Of a DNA stretch of 20,063 nt, positions 8,921 to 17,611 are shown one piece after another. Each line of letters opens with the position of its first letter. The stretch's first letter is position 1. Position numbers and translations under genes: made by a program. The notes under the pieces were generated by a model. The model ran no database searches and was not told the DNA's origin. It was given only the letters and a program-made list of their open reading frames with translations. This DNA comes from Saccoglossus kowalevskii (Eukaryota > Hemichordata > Enteropneusta > Harrimaniidae): contig NW_003115530.1 of assembly GCF_000003605.2 (NCBI RefSeq), forward strand, positions 1-20,063, written 5' to 3'.

Positions 8921-9722
8921 TGTTACGAACGGGAATACGAGATAGTCTCCCGCGAACCTGGCTGCCAATATCTCGCACTCCAGAACGCAACACTAAAGGT
9001 CAAACAAAGGCACACAGTCAGGATATGTCCAATAATACTAATTTAATAATACAATAAGCATAAACCAATAGCAGGAGTGATATAAATCACAAACCGGTCA
9101 ACAATATACATCACAATAAATATAACATTAATGATAATAGCCCAGCTCGGAATTGTCTACCCTACCTAAGTGCAGAACTCGTATTGCGTAGTTTCAACGA
9201 TAGTACAGTTAATCACAGCAACGTCGACGGCGATATCAGGTCTACAGCTCCAAACTAAGATCTCGGGGAATGCAAATTACACGACACTGACCGTAATGTT
9301 ACGCGACTTCCATACCGTCCGTGTAGAGAGAAGACCAAGATCAGCAAACCATGCTTTCTGGCGAAACGCAGGTCTTTGAATAAAGTTGGTTTTTACAGCG
9401 CAGAACCACAGCAGGCTGTTTTGCATCTATCAGTCTCACATGTCGAATTGGTAAGGCCTTATCGTGAGACATACGTTGGCTGCCACGTTGACACTGCACC
9501 GGAGCTGAGCTGAGCTGCACTGCACTGCACTGGTCGGGAGCTGGGTGACAACTTGATTAACTCGTGTTCACGTTCGTCTTGCACAAGCACAAACAAAAGA
9601 ATATTAATTAGCAATGACAATACATGCTGTCTATTCTAATTCCGCAGCTGGGCAAGCCTCACTAGCTAACTGGGCATTATCAAAATACATTCATTTTACA
9701 GCAAAAATAGAATATCATAACA
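8921..9722 (-). repeat. LTR2 (802 bp), 5' LTR of copy B and 3' LTR of copy C
   Basis: It has the same TGTTAC...TAACA ends as LTR1 and LTR3 and is bounded by PBS and PPT. It is closest to LTR3. It contains a short pentamer array at 9502-9531: three GAGCT followed by three GCACT. LTR1 and LTR3 have two GCACT units. LTR2 also lacks a few bases near 9257 that the other two LTRs share. Confidence 0.93.
9042..9087 (-). promoter_or_regulatory. Candidate TATA box and poly(A) signal in LTR2
   Basis: On the sense strand, TTTATATC at about 9080-9087 could be a TATA box. ATTAAA at 9042-9047, roughly 35-40 bases downstream, could be a variant poly(A) signal. Equivalent sites lie near 3226-3237 and 3190-3195 in LTR1, and near 15031-15040 and 14994-14999 in LTR3. 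This is a weak assignment by motif and position only. The whole LTR is A+T-rich, so such words arise by chance. Confidence 0.25.
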
Positions 9723-9730
9723 TCTCCCCC
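9723..9730 (-). promoter_or_regulatory. Polypurine tract of copy C
   Basis: The sense strand reads GGGGGAGA directly before the LTR2 5' TG, identical to the tracts of copies B and D. In this copy the upstream T-run is interrupted by one G. Confidence 0.85.
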
Positions 9731-9738
9731 ATACAACA

Positions 9739-9768
9739 AAGAACGCTTTTCTAAAGAAATGCGTTCTT
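9739..9768 (-). repeat. 30-nt 3' UTR hairpin, copy C
   Basis: The stem is identical to that in copy B: 8-bp outer and 5-bp inner stems with a 2-base loop. It lies between the RNase H stop and the PPT. Confidence 0.75.
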
Positions 9769-9813
9769 CAAACTACAAATCCAAACTATTAATGCAATTT
9801 TACATAACAAATC

Positions 9814-10038
9814 TCAAACTCGTGATAAAGCATCAGCTAATACATTATCTTTTCCAGCTATATGTACTATTTTCAAAGAGTATGGTTGTAGCATCAAACT
9901 CCAGCGAAATAAACGATGACTCTTGGTTTTAAATTTTTCCAAAAACACAAGTGGAATATGATCCGTATAAATGGTGGTAGGACCATTGCCATTCGTCACA
10001 TATATCTCAAAATGTTGGAGAGACAATACCAAGCTCAA
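9814..10038 (-). CDS. RNase H C-terminal fragment, copy C
   Basis: This is the end of the polyprotein through DALSRV and the TGA. The TDH motif is kept but the following Asn is Ile. It is cut from the N-terminal part of RNase H by the 4-base loss near 10097, and the apparent start is a TTG inside the domain. Confidence 0.7.
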   Translation of the reverse strand: MSLVLSLQHFEIYVTNGNGPTTIYTDHIPLVFLEKFKTKSHRLFRWSLMLQPYSLKIVHIAGKDNVLADALSRV

Positions 10039-10176
10039 AGTTTCCTTCTCAATTGTAGAATACCGTTTTTGGTGTACATTTAATTTTCTTGAAAAATAAC
10101 TGGTTTCTCAACCCCAAAGTCATCTTCCTGGAGCAACACTCCCCCAACGCCAATATCACTAGCATCAATCGCTAAA

Positions 10177-10905
10177 CTAAAAGACTTGCTGAAATTTGGA
10201 GCAGCCAAAATGGGCTCTTATTAACACAGCTTTAATCTTTGCGAATGCCTGTTCACATTCATCTGCCCAAATAAACTTCACCTTCGTACTTAGCAAATTG
10301 GTAAGTGGAGCCACAACCTCACTATAGTTTGCCACAAACTTTCGATAGAAACCAGACATGCCCAAAAATCTAAGGATTTCTCGTTTTGATTTTGGAGCCG
10401 GAAAGTTGACAATGGCTTTAACCTTGGCCAGTCGTGGCAACACTTTACCTTGACCTATGACATGACCTAAATAAGTCACCTTAGCTTTAGCAAACTCACT
10501 TTTGGTCAAGTTTACAACCAAATTGGCCCATGTGAGCTTTTCGAACAATTTTCTGAGATGGAGCAAATGACTTTCCCAATTTTCACTATAGATGACCACA
10601 TCATCAATATACACAACACAATTTGGTACACCTTGTATTACTCTATCCATTAGGCGCTGGAAGGTTGCTGGAGCGTTTTTCATGCCAAATGGAAGCACTT
10701 TACAATGAAACAAACCGTCAGGCGTGACAAAGGCTGATATTTCTTTGGCCTTATTAGTCAGAGGAACCTGCCAATAACCTTTAAGTAAATCTACCTTACT
10801 GATGTACTTTGCTTTCCCAACTTTGTCAATGCAATCTTCAATTCTGGGAAGAGGATAAGAGTCAGTAACAGTTAAAGCATTTACCTTACGGAAATCAATA
10901 CAAAA
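10177..10905 (-). CDS. Reverse transcriptase palm and thumb, copy C
   Basis: The frame is open from just after the inserted segment at 10905-10932, although a usual start is not present. It carries the RT motif with the first catalytic Asp (KVDLLKGYWQ), the LPFGMKNAPATFQ segment, and an intact YIDD at 10600-10611. These are followed by LGHVIGQGKV and the FLGMSGFYRKF motif of the gypsy connection region. It ends in the frameshift near 10216. These motifs place the element with Ty3/gypsy by RT. Confidence 0.8.
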   Translation of the reverse strand, partial: FCIDFRKVNALTVTDSYPLPRIEDCIDKVGKAKYISKVDLLKGYWQVPLTNKAKEISAFVTPDGLFHCKVLPFGMKNAPATFQRLMDRVIQGVPNCVVYIDDVVIYSENWESHLLHLRKLFEKLTWANLVVNLTKSEFAKAKVTYLGHVIGQGKVLPRLAKVKAIVNFPAPKSKREILRFLGMSGFYRKFVANYSEVVAPLTNLLSTKVKFIWADECEQAFAKIKAVLIRAHFGCSKFQQVF

Positions 10906-10916
10906 TCAAAGACCCA

Positions 10917-13900
10917 TCAAAATCTCAAAGACCCATCAGGTTTGGGGATGAGAACAATGGGAGAACTCCAGCTACTCTGACTGGGTTCGATTATATCATG
11001 CTGTAACATGTACTGAACCTCCTTCCTCACCTTTGCCAACTTATCAGGGTTGAGTCTGTATGGAGCCTGCTTAATGGGGATAGCCTCACCGACATCCACA
11101 TCATGCCAAGCCAAAGTGGTACGACCCAATTCATCAGAACACAAATGTTGAAATTCAAAAATCAACTCGCAAAAACTTTCTCTTTGAGGCTCGGGTAAAT
11201 AGCTCAACAAAGACGACAAGTTGGATAAGGTCTCAGAATTGGATAATACAGCAGTTTGTGGATCCAGTTGTGACATATCAAACTCTCCAGGATCAGGATC
11301 ATCTTCATTTTCATCTTCGCACTCAAAAGTCTGATTACCAGAACCAACTACACCTGTCATCTTGGGGGGTTCTCCCTTACAATCAAAATACTTCTTTATC
11401 ATGTTAACATGACAAACTCGTTGATGTTTACGGCGATCAGGGGTACTGATTAAATAATTGACCTCACTAAGTTTCTTTTTAATCTCATAGGGCCCACTAA
11501 ACTTAGCAGCTAATGGCTCACTCACTAGCGGTAATAATACTAAGACCTTTTCACCTGGACTAAACTGGCGTGCTTTTGCATTTCTATCAAACTTCTTCTT
11601 CATAACATTCTGGGACACCTTAAGATGTTCAGCAGCCGTCTCGCCTGCTTTAAAAAGGCGTTCTCGAAACTTGCATATATAATCTAACATATTGGTCTCT
11701 GGCTCAGCAACTAGAAACTGTTCTCTTAGAAGCTTCAGGGGACCCCTGACATTATGACCATACACAAGTTCAAATGGACTAAACCCTGTAGAGTCACTGG
11801 GAGTGTCCCTAGTAGCAAACAATACAAGGGGTATTCCCTTATCCCAATCCTCCGGACACTCTGTACAGTATGATCTGAGCATGTTCTTCAAAGTTTGATG
11901 GTACCTTTCTAATGCTCCCTGAGACTGAGGATGATAAGCAGAGGATTTAAGCTGACTCACCCCCAGCTGATGCATAACCTCCTGAAATAGCCCAGACATA
12001 AAGTTTGACCCTTGGTCAGACTGAATTTCTTTAGGAAGCCCATACCTTCTAAAAAAATGCACCAATGCCTCCACCACTACCTTAGCAGTTATAGTTTTCA
12101 AAGGCACTACCTCAGGATACCTAGTGGCCATATCCATGATTGTTAACATAAAACGAAAACCTGTCTTGGTTCTAGGCAATGGGCCAACACAATCAACCAA
12201 CACCTTACTGAATGGCTCACCAAATGCTGGGATAGGCACCAAAGGGGCAGGCTTAATAGCAGGCTGGGGTTTTCCTACAACCTGACAAGTATGACACGTT
12301 TTGCAGTAGTCAACCACGTCTCTATGTAATTTGGGCCAGTAAAAATGTGCCATTATTCTGGCGTCAGTCTTTCTTATACCCAAGTGCCCAGCCACAGGGA
12401 TAGAATGAGCTATTCTAAGTATCTCATGCCGATAAGAGTGAGGCACCACTATTTGGTGAACTACCGTCCAGTCCTCATCAGCTGGGGAACTGGGAGGTCG
12501 CCACTTCCTCATTAAAACACCATCCTTCATATAACAACACTTCGGAAGATTTTCAGCCTCATTCTCACTCAATGCACTCGCCATTAGCTCTTTCAAGGTG
12601 CAATCTGCTTCTTGCTGCTCTACTAGTGAAGAGTGACTGAAGTCAGTCTTAATCTCACTACCATCCTTCAAATCACCAAAGAAAGTCTCCGCTAACCACA
12701 CACCAGAGTCTTCCTTCACTACCTCTGACACCAGCTCATCCTGTCTCTCCTTACTAGTTTGTGACCTAGTAACAACACACGCAGGGAATATACCAGGATA
12801 TAATTCAAGCAACTCTTCAGTCTTGTCATTAACCACAGGCTTACAAGAAACCACGGGGAGTACACTCACCTTACCCCCAGCCAGGTCATTACCCAGTAGA
12901 AAAGTAACGCCCTCTATCGGCAAGGACTTGACCACACCAACAGTCACATCTCCAGTGACCAAATCAGACCTCAACTCGACATTATACAAGGGAACAGACT
13001 CATAACCACCTCCAATACCCTGAACCAGCACACTGGCATCTGTATTTACATTATCTAAAGATAATACACCAGCCAACATTAAAGACTGAGCTGCCCCAGT
13101 GTCTCTGAGTATAACTACAGGCTTACTATCACTAACCTTACCAAGGGATACCTCACCCTTTGACACGAAGTTTTTATACTCTTCAGGTACATCAAGAATT
13201 CCACATCTTTTTCCAGGCATGGCTGAACTCCCTACTACTTTCCTAACAGGGTCTCTAACCCTGGCAAATGCTACTGGCTTTCTCCACTGCCTCTCATTCT
13301 TCAACTTGAAACACTCTGCCCTCACATGCCCTGGCTTCTTACAATAGTAACAAAGAGGTTTTTCCCATACTCTCTTGTTCTCAGCTGATTTAGGTGTTAC
13401 AGACTGACTTTTAGTACTCTCGCCACTAGCCTCACCGTCCAATGCACCATTAGCACCACGGGAACGCCTATTATTCCATCTGGGGGAATAGGACTTTACA
13501 CTCTTCTTATGGGTTAATTCATAATCATCGGCCACAGCAGCTGCATTTCTAATATTTTTCACTTTATGCTCATCAAGGTGGGTTTTAATATCTAGGGGAA
13601 TGCTATCTTTGAACTCCTCCAACAACACTACCTCCTGTAAACTACAAAAATCTTTCTCTGCCTGGAGGGACCTATACCATTTATCAAAAACTAGCTCTTT
13701 CTCCCTAGCAAACTCAACAAATGTTTGCCCACCGGTACGCTGCAAATGCCTAAATCTCTGTCTATAACCTTCGGGCACTAATTCATAGGCTGACTGAACT
13801 GCAGCTTTAACAAATTCATAATCGGAATACTGCTCCTCATCAAGAGTGGAACATACTTCGCTAGCTTTTCCAGTAAACACGCTATGCAACAACAAGGTCC

Positions 13901-14369
13901 AATAACGTTCAGGCCATGCAAGTCGTTTGGCAATTTTCTTAAATGACAAAAAATAGGTATCCACGTCCTGCTCTTGAAATCTCGGTACTAATTTAATTTC
14001 CCGAGCCATATCAAATTCCTGAACTTTACCACCACCATACCTAAACCCAAACTCTGACCCACTAGGACCACTTCTATTAAGTTCCTGCTCTAATCTCATC
14101 TTTTCCAACTCAAAATTTCTTTCCTTTTCCCTTTCTTGTCTTTCCTTTTCCCTTTCTTGTCTTTCCTTTTCCCTTTCTTGTCTCTCCTTTTCCCTTTCTT
14201 GTCTCTCCTTTTCCCTTTCCCTTTCTTGTCTTTCTAATCTCTCTTTTTCCCATGCTATCTTAGCTAGAACTACCTGGCTGTCAAGAGACATCTCTTCCTC
14301 TTCTTCCTCCTCCTCCTCAACTAACCGCAAATGTTCACTTAATACTCGCACCATCTTAGATTTCAACAT
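10917..14369 (-). CDS. gag-pol: Gag-protease-integrase-RT start, 1,150-codon open stretch, copy C
   Basis: This is the longest open frame in the window. In order it holds the end of the SAP-like motif, poly-Glu, the expanded Glu/Arg/Lys coiled coil (five 21-bp repeats), the Gag body, the CCHC knuckle (13311-13352) and the protease DTG (13095-13103). Then come the integrase zinc finger (about 12284-12432) and the catalytic residues Asp (12192-12194), Asp (12015-12017) and Glu (11907-11909). The last two have 35 residues between them, which is the D,D35E spacing of retroviral integrases. A GPY/F-like C-terminal segment, an acidic linker and the RT fingers follow. Gag and Pol share one frame with no stop or shift between them. 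The Met at 14369 is internal; the true Gag start is 14506, upstream of a 1-base loss. Confidence 0.93.
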   Translation of the reverse strand: MLKSKMVRVLSEHLRLVEEEEEEEEEMSLDSQVVLAKIAWEKERLERQEREREKERQEREKERQEREKERQEREKERQEREKERNFELEKMRLEQELNRSGPSGSEFGFRYGGGKVQEFDMAREIKLVPRFQEQDVDTYFLSFKKIAKRLAWPERYWTLLLHSVFTGKASEVCSTLDEEQYSDYEFVKAAVQSAYELVPEGYRQRFRHLQRTGGQTFVEFAREKELVFDKWYRSLQAEKDFCSLQEVVLLEEFKDSIPLDIKTHLDEHKVKNIRNAAAVADDYELTHKKSVKSYSPRWNNRRSRGANGALDGEASGESTKSQSVTPKSAENKRVWEKPLCYYCKKPGHVRAECFKLKNERQWRKPVAFARVRDPVRKVVGSSAMPGKRCGILDVPEEYKNFVSKGEVSLGKVSDSKPVVILRDTGAAQSLMLAGVLSLDNVNTDASVLVQGIGGGYESVPLYNVELRSDLVTGDVTVGVVKSLPIEGVTFLLGNDLAGGKVSVLPVVSCKPVVNDKTEELLELYPGIFPACVVTRSQTSKERQDELVSEVVKEDSGVWLAETFFGDLKDGSEIKTDFSHSSLVEQQEADCTLKELMASALSENEAENLPKCCYMKDGVLMRKWRPPSSPADEDWTVVHQIVVPHSYRHEILRIAHSIPVAGHLGIRKTDARIMAHFYWPKLHRDVVDYCKTCHTCQVVGKPQPAIKPAPLVPIPAFGEPFSKVLVDCVGPLPRTKTGFRFMLTIMDMATRYPEVVPLKTITAKVVVEALVHFFRRYGLPKEIQSDQGSNFMSGLFQEVMHQLGVSQLKSSAYHPQSQGALERYHQTLKNMLRSYCTECPEDWDKGIPLVLFATRDTPSDSTGFSPFELVYGHNVRGPLKLLREQFLVAEPETNMLDYICKFRERLFKAGETAAEHLKVSQNVMKKKFDRNAKARQFSPGEKVLVLLPLVSEPLAAKFSGPYEIKKKLSEVNYLISTPDRRKHQRVCHVNMIKKYFDCKGEPPKMTGVVGSGNQTFECEDENEDDPDPGEFDMSQLDPQTAVLSNSETLSNLSSLLSYLPEPQRESFCELIFEFQHLCSDELGRTTLAWHDVDVGEAIPIKQAPYRLNPDKLAKVRKEVQYMLQHDIIEPSQSSWSSPIVLIPKPDGSLRF
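14119..14229 (-). repeat. Gag heptad minisatellite, copy C (5 units)
   Basis: Five 21-bp units, the last with a 6-bp extension, encode repeated REKERQE-type heptads. The spacing between successive unit ends is 21, 21, 21 and 27 bases. Copies A and B have two units and copy D runs out of the window inside the array. Expansion in steps of 7 residues keeps both the reading frame and the coiled-coil register. Confidence 0.85.
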
Positions 14370-14506
14370 ACCTGACAGTGTTTCACCAATACCTAGTATT
14401 CCCCAAGGGCCTTCAACTCATCTTTGCGCAATGCCTCTACATCTTTAACACATACACTGGCAGATTTCAGAAAACTTTCAGCATTAAACTCTACACTAGA
14501 AGTCAT

Positions 14507-14852
14507 GATTGGAGAGGTGGTCAGATACAATATTTTACAATACAAATATTACGCAAATAAGACTCGAATGCACTTAGCCCTAAAATAAAAGGTATCAAAA
14601 CAATATCCAAATTTACGCAATATAATAGAGTGACCAATTATATACCCACAATATTCATCAAATATATTCAATAGTAAGCAAATATTCAGTATGCTTTGTT
14701 TGACCTGTTACAGAAATACGACAGTACGGATCAATACATACCCATGGTACGTAACCAAACAAAATTCAGTACAATTTAAATTCATTAGTACGGCCACCAA
14801 ACGCAATTCAAGCATTTATATATTAGAATGTACCATAACAATTCGTGTCGTA
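14507..14852 (-). other. Copy C 5' leader
   Basis: This is the non-coding A+T-rich leader between PBS and gag. It differs from the copy B leader mainly by 1-base indels in short runs (for example near 14573 and 14610) and a few substitutions. Confidence 0.75.
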
Positions 14853-14869
14853 TCCTGGCACGCTCGCCA
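14853..14869 (-). promoter_or_regulatory. Primer binding site, tRNA-Arg-like (copy C)
   Basis: The 17 bases are identical to the other two primer binding sites. It is followed by ATT and then the LTR3 edge. Confidence 0.75.
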
Positions 14870-14872
14870 ATT

Positions 14873-15675
14873 TGTTACGAACGGGAATACGAGATAGTCT
14901 CCCGCGAACCTGGCCGCCAATATCTCGCACTCCAGAATGCAACACTAAACGTCAAACAAAGGCACACAGTCAGGATATGTCCAATAATACTAATTTAATA
15001 ATACAATAAGCATAAACCAATAGCAGGAGTGATATAAATCACAAACCGGTCAACAATATACATCACAATAAATATAACATTAATGATAATAGCCCAGCTC
15101 GGAATTGTCTACCCTACCTAAGTGCAGAACTCGTATTGCGTAGTTTCAGCGATAGTACAGTTAATCACAGCAACGTCGACGGCGATATCAGGTCTACATA
15201 CAGCTCCAAACTACGAGGTCTCGGAGAATGCAAATTACACGACACTGACCGTAATGTTACGCGACTTCCATACCGTCCGTGTAGAGAGAAGACCAAGATC
15301 AGCAAACCATGCTTTCTGGCGAAACACAGGTCTTTGAATAAAAGTTGGTTTTACAGCGTAGAACCACAGCAGGCTGTTTTGCATCTATCAGTCCCACATG
15401 CCGAATTGGTCAGGCATTATCATGAGACATACGTTTGCTGCCACGTTGACACTGCACTGGAGCTGAGCTGAGCTGCACTGCACTGGTCGGGAGCTGGGTG
15501 ACAACTTGATTAACTCGTGTTCACGTTCGTCTTGCACAAGCACGAACAAAAGAATATTAATTAGCAATGACAATACATGCTGTCTATTCTAATTCCGCAG
15601 CTGGGCAAGCCTCACTAGCTAACTGGGCATTATCAAAATACATTCATTTTACAACAAAAATAGAATATCATAACA
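14873..15675 (-). repeat. LTR3 (803 bp), 5' LTR of copy C and 3' LTR of copy D
   Basis: Same termini and neighbours as LTR1 and LTR2. It is nearly identical to LTR2, with scattered substitutions and small indels. A plus-strand open frame of 111 codons inside it (15136-15471) is not kept in the other LTRs and is not treated as a gene. Confidence 0.93.
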
Positions 15676-15683
15676 TCTCCCCC
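15676..15683 (-). promoter_or_regulatory. Polypurine tract of copy D
   Basis: GGGGGAGA on the sense strand, directly next to the LTR3 5' TG, with a T-run upstream as in copy B. Confidence 0.85.
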
Positions 15684-15691
15684 ATACAAAA

Positions 15692-15721
15692 AAGAACGCT
15701 TTTCTAAAGAAATACGTTCTT
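15692..15721 (-). repeat. 30-nt 3' UTR hairpin, copy D
   Basis: Same hairpin as in copies B and C, with one change (plus-strand A at 15714 where the others have G). On the sense RNA this turns a C-G pair into a U-G wobble, so the stem is kept. Confidence 0.72.
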
Positions 15722-15766
15722 CAAACTACAAATCCAAACTATTAATGCAATTTTACATAACAAATC

Positions 15767-16096
15767 TCAAACTCGTGATAAAGCATCAGCTAATACATTA
15801 TCTTTTCCAGCTATATGTACTATTTTCAAAGAGTATGGTTGTAGCATCAAACTCCAGCGAAATAAACGATGACTCTTGGTTTTAAATTTTTCCAAAAACA
15901 CAAGTGGATTATGATCCGTATAAATGGTGGTAGGACCATTGCCATTCGTCACATATATTTCAAAATGTTGGAGAGACAATACTAAGCTCAAAGTTTCCTT
16001 CTCAATTATAGAATACCGTTTTTGGTGTACATTTAATTTTCTTGAAAAATAACAAACTGGTTTCTCAACCCCAAAGTCATCTTCCTGGAGCAACAC
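15767..16096 (-). CDS. RNase H domain, copy D
   Basis: This is the most complete RNase H in the window. After the first catalytic Asp region (just upstream) it keeps the SRKLN segment, the Glu of IEKETL, the TDHNPL motif with catalytic Asp, and the DALSRV end. The frame continues upstream to the amber codon at 16133-16135, 13 codons away, so only that stop and a 7-residue loss separate it from RT. It lacks the 4-base losses that break this domain in copies B and C. Confidence 0.82.
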   Translation of the reverse strand: MLLQEDDFGVEKPVCYFSRKLNVHQKRYSIIEKETLSLVLSLQHFEIYVTNGNGPTTIYTDHNPLVFLEKFKTKSHRLFRWSLMLQPYSLKIVHIAGKDNVLADALSRV

Positions 16097-16132
16097 TCCC
16101 CCAACGCCAATATCACTAGCATCAATCGCTAA

Positions 16133-17611
16133 CTAAAAGACTTGAATGGGCTCTCTTATTAACACAGATTTAATCTTTGCGAATGCCTGTTCACATTCAT
16201 CTGACCAAATAAAGTTCACCTTCGTACTTAGCAAATTGGTAAGTGGAGCCACAACCTCACTATAGTTTGCCACAAACTTTTGATAGAAACCAAACATGCC
16301 CAAAAATCTAAGGATTTCTTGTTTTGATTTTGGAGCCAGATAGTTGACAATGGCTTTAACCTTGGCCAGTCGTGGCAACACTTTACCTTGACCTATGACA
16401 TGACCTAAATAGGTCACCTTAGCTTTAGCAAACTCACTATTGGTCAAGTTTACAACCAAATTGGCCCATGTGAGCTTTTCAAACAATTTTCTGAGATGGA
16501 GCAAATGACTTTCCCAATTTTCGCTATAGATAACCACATCATCAATATACACAACACAAATTGGTACACCTTGTATTACTCTATCCATTAGGCGCTGGAA
16601 GGTTGCTGGAGTGTTTTTCATGCCAAATGGAAGAACTTTACAATGAAACAAACCATCAGGCGTGACAAAGGCTGATATTTCTTTGGCCTTATTAGTCAGA
16701 GGAACCTGCCAATAACCTTTAAGTAAATCTACCTTACTGATGTACTTTGCTTTCCCAACTTTGTCAATGCAATCTTCAATTCTGGGAAGAGGATAAGAGT
16801 CAGTAACAGTTAAAGCATTTACCTTACGGAAATCAATACAAAATCTCAAAGACCCATCAGGTTTGGGGATGAGAACAATGGGAGAACTCCAGCTACTCTG
16901 ACTGGGTTCGATTATATCATGCTGTAACATGTACTGAACCTCCTTTCTCACCATGGCCAACTTATCAGGGTTGAGTCTGTATGGAGCCTGCTTAATGGGG
17001 ATAGCCTCACCGACATCCACATCATGCCAAGCCAAAGTGGTACGACCCAATTCATCAGAACACAAATGTTGAAATTCAAAAATCAACTCGCAAAAACTTT
17101 CTTTTTGAGGCTCTGGTAAATAGCTCAACAAAGACGACAAGTTGGATAAGGTCTCAGAATTGGATAATACAGCAGTTTGTGGATCCAGTTGTGACATATC
17201 AAACTCTCCAGGATCAGGATCATCTTCATCTTCATCTTCGCACTCAAAAGTCTGATTACCAGAACCAACTACACCTATCATCTTAGGGGGTTCTCCCTTA
17301 CAATCAAAATACTTCTTCATCATGTTAATATGACAAACTCGTTGATGTTTTCGGCGATCAGGGATACTAATTAAATAATTGACCTCACTAAGTTTCTTTT
17401 TAATCTCATAGGGCCCACTAAACTTAGCAGCTAATGGCTCACCCACTAACGGTAATAATACTAAGACCTTGTCACCTGGGCTAAACTGGCGTGCTTTTGC
17501 ATTTCTATCAAACTTCTTCTTCATAACATTCTGGAACACCTTAAGATGTTCAGCAGCCATCTCGCCTGCTTTAAAAAGGCGTTCTCGAAACTTGCATATA
17601 TAATCTAGCAT
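16133..17611 (-). CDS. Integrase C-terminal end, linker and complete RT, copy D
   Basis: About 490 codons in order: integrase C-terminal segment with FSGPYEIKKKL, acidic linker, RT fingers (PYRLNP, IPKPDGSLRF), RT palm with KVDLLKGYWQ and YIDD (16538-16549), thumb, and the gypsy connection region. It ends in REPI and the amber codon at 16133-16135. It starts downstream of the amber at 17654-17656, so the first Met is not a real start. This is the only uninterrupted RT in the window. Confidence 0.88.
   Translation of the reverse strand: MLDYICKFRERLFKAGEMAAEHLKVFQNVMKKKFDRNAKARQFSPGDKVLVLLPLVGEPLAAKFSGPYEIKKKLSEVNYLISIPDRRKHQRVCHINMMKKYFDCKGEPPKMIGVVGSGNQTFECEDEDEDDPDPGEFDMSQLDPQTAVLSNSETLSNLSSLLSYLPEPQKESFCELIFEFQHLCSDELGRTTLAWHDVDVGEAIPIKQAPYRLNPDKLAMVRKEVQYMLQHDIIEPSQSSWSSPIVLIPKPDGSLRFCIDFRKVNALTVTDSYPLPRIEDCIDKVGKAKYISKVDLLKGYWQVPLTNKAKEISAFVTPDGLFHCKVLPFGMKNTPATFQRLMDRVIQGVPICVVYIDDVVIYSENWESHLLHLRKLFEKLTWANLVVNLTNSEFAKAKVTYLGHVIGQGKVLPRLAKVKAIVNYLAPKSKQEILRFLGMFGFYQKFVANYSEVVAPLTNLLSTKVNFIWSDECEQAFAKIKSVLIREPIQVF

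Larger units (their letters stand above)
3068..9722 (-). mobile_element. Element copy B, complete in layout (6655 bp)
   Basis: This copy has both LTRs (LTR2 as 5', LTR1 as 3'), PBS, leader, one gag-pol frame, 3' UTR with hairpin, and PPT. The pol order is protease, integrase, RT, RNase H. The reading frame is interrupted in integrase, RT and RNase H but is open through Gag and protease. Confidence 0.92.
9814..14506 (-). pseudogene. gag-pol: Copy C gag-pol polyprotein, interrupted
   Basis: The expected Gag ATG is at 14504-14506 and the stop is the TGA at 9814-9816, giving about 1,560 codons. Lesions in sense order: a 1-base loss near 14395, about codon 37 in the SAP-like region. A net 17-base insertion at about 10905-10932 is a partial tandem copy of the adjacent sequence and creates a TGA at 10917-10919 early in RT. 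A 2-base loss lies near 10216, before RNase H, and a 4-base loss near 10097 in RNase H. Asn is replaced by Ile in the TDHNP motif near 9950. Everything from codon about 47 through Gag, protease and integrase is open, so the three catalytic acids of integrase and the protease triad are all intact here. Confidence 0.92.
8921..15675 (-). mobile_element. Element copy C, complete in layout (6755 bp), least damaged
   Basis: LTR3 is its 5' LTR and LTR2 its 3' LTR. PBS, leader, gag-pol, hairpin and PPT are all present. It is about 100 bp longer than copy B, mainly from three extra 21-bp Gag repeats and a 17-base insertion in RT. It is the best reference for the family in this window. Confidence 0.93.

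Noticed and set aside
11400-11600. A chromodomain at the integrase C terminus
   Set aside because: The region reads as a basic segment with a GPY/F-like motif and then an acidic linker into RT; no chromodomain aromatic pattern is visible.
15136-15471. 111-codon plus-strand open frame inside LTR3, with shorter relatives at 9170-9379 and 15122-15337
   Set aside because: The equivalent region in LTR1 and LTR2 is broken or frame-shifted, the sequence is LTR, and there is no recognisable domain.
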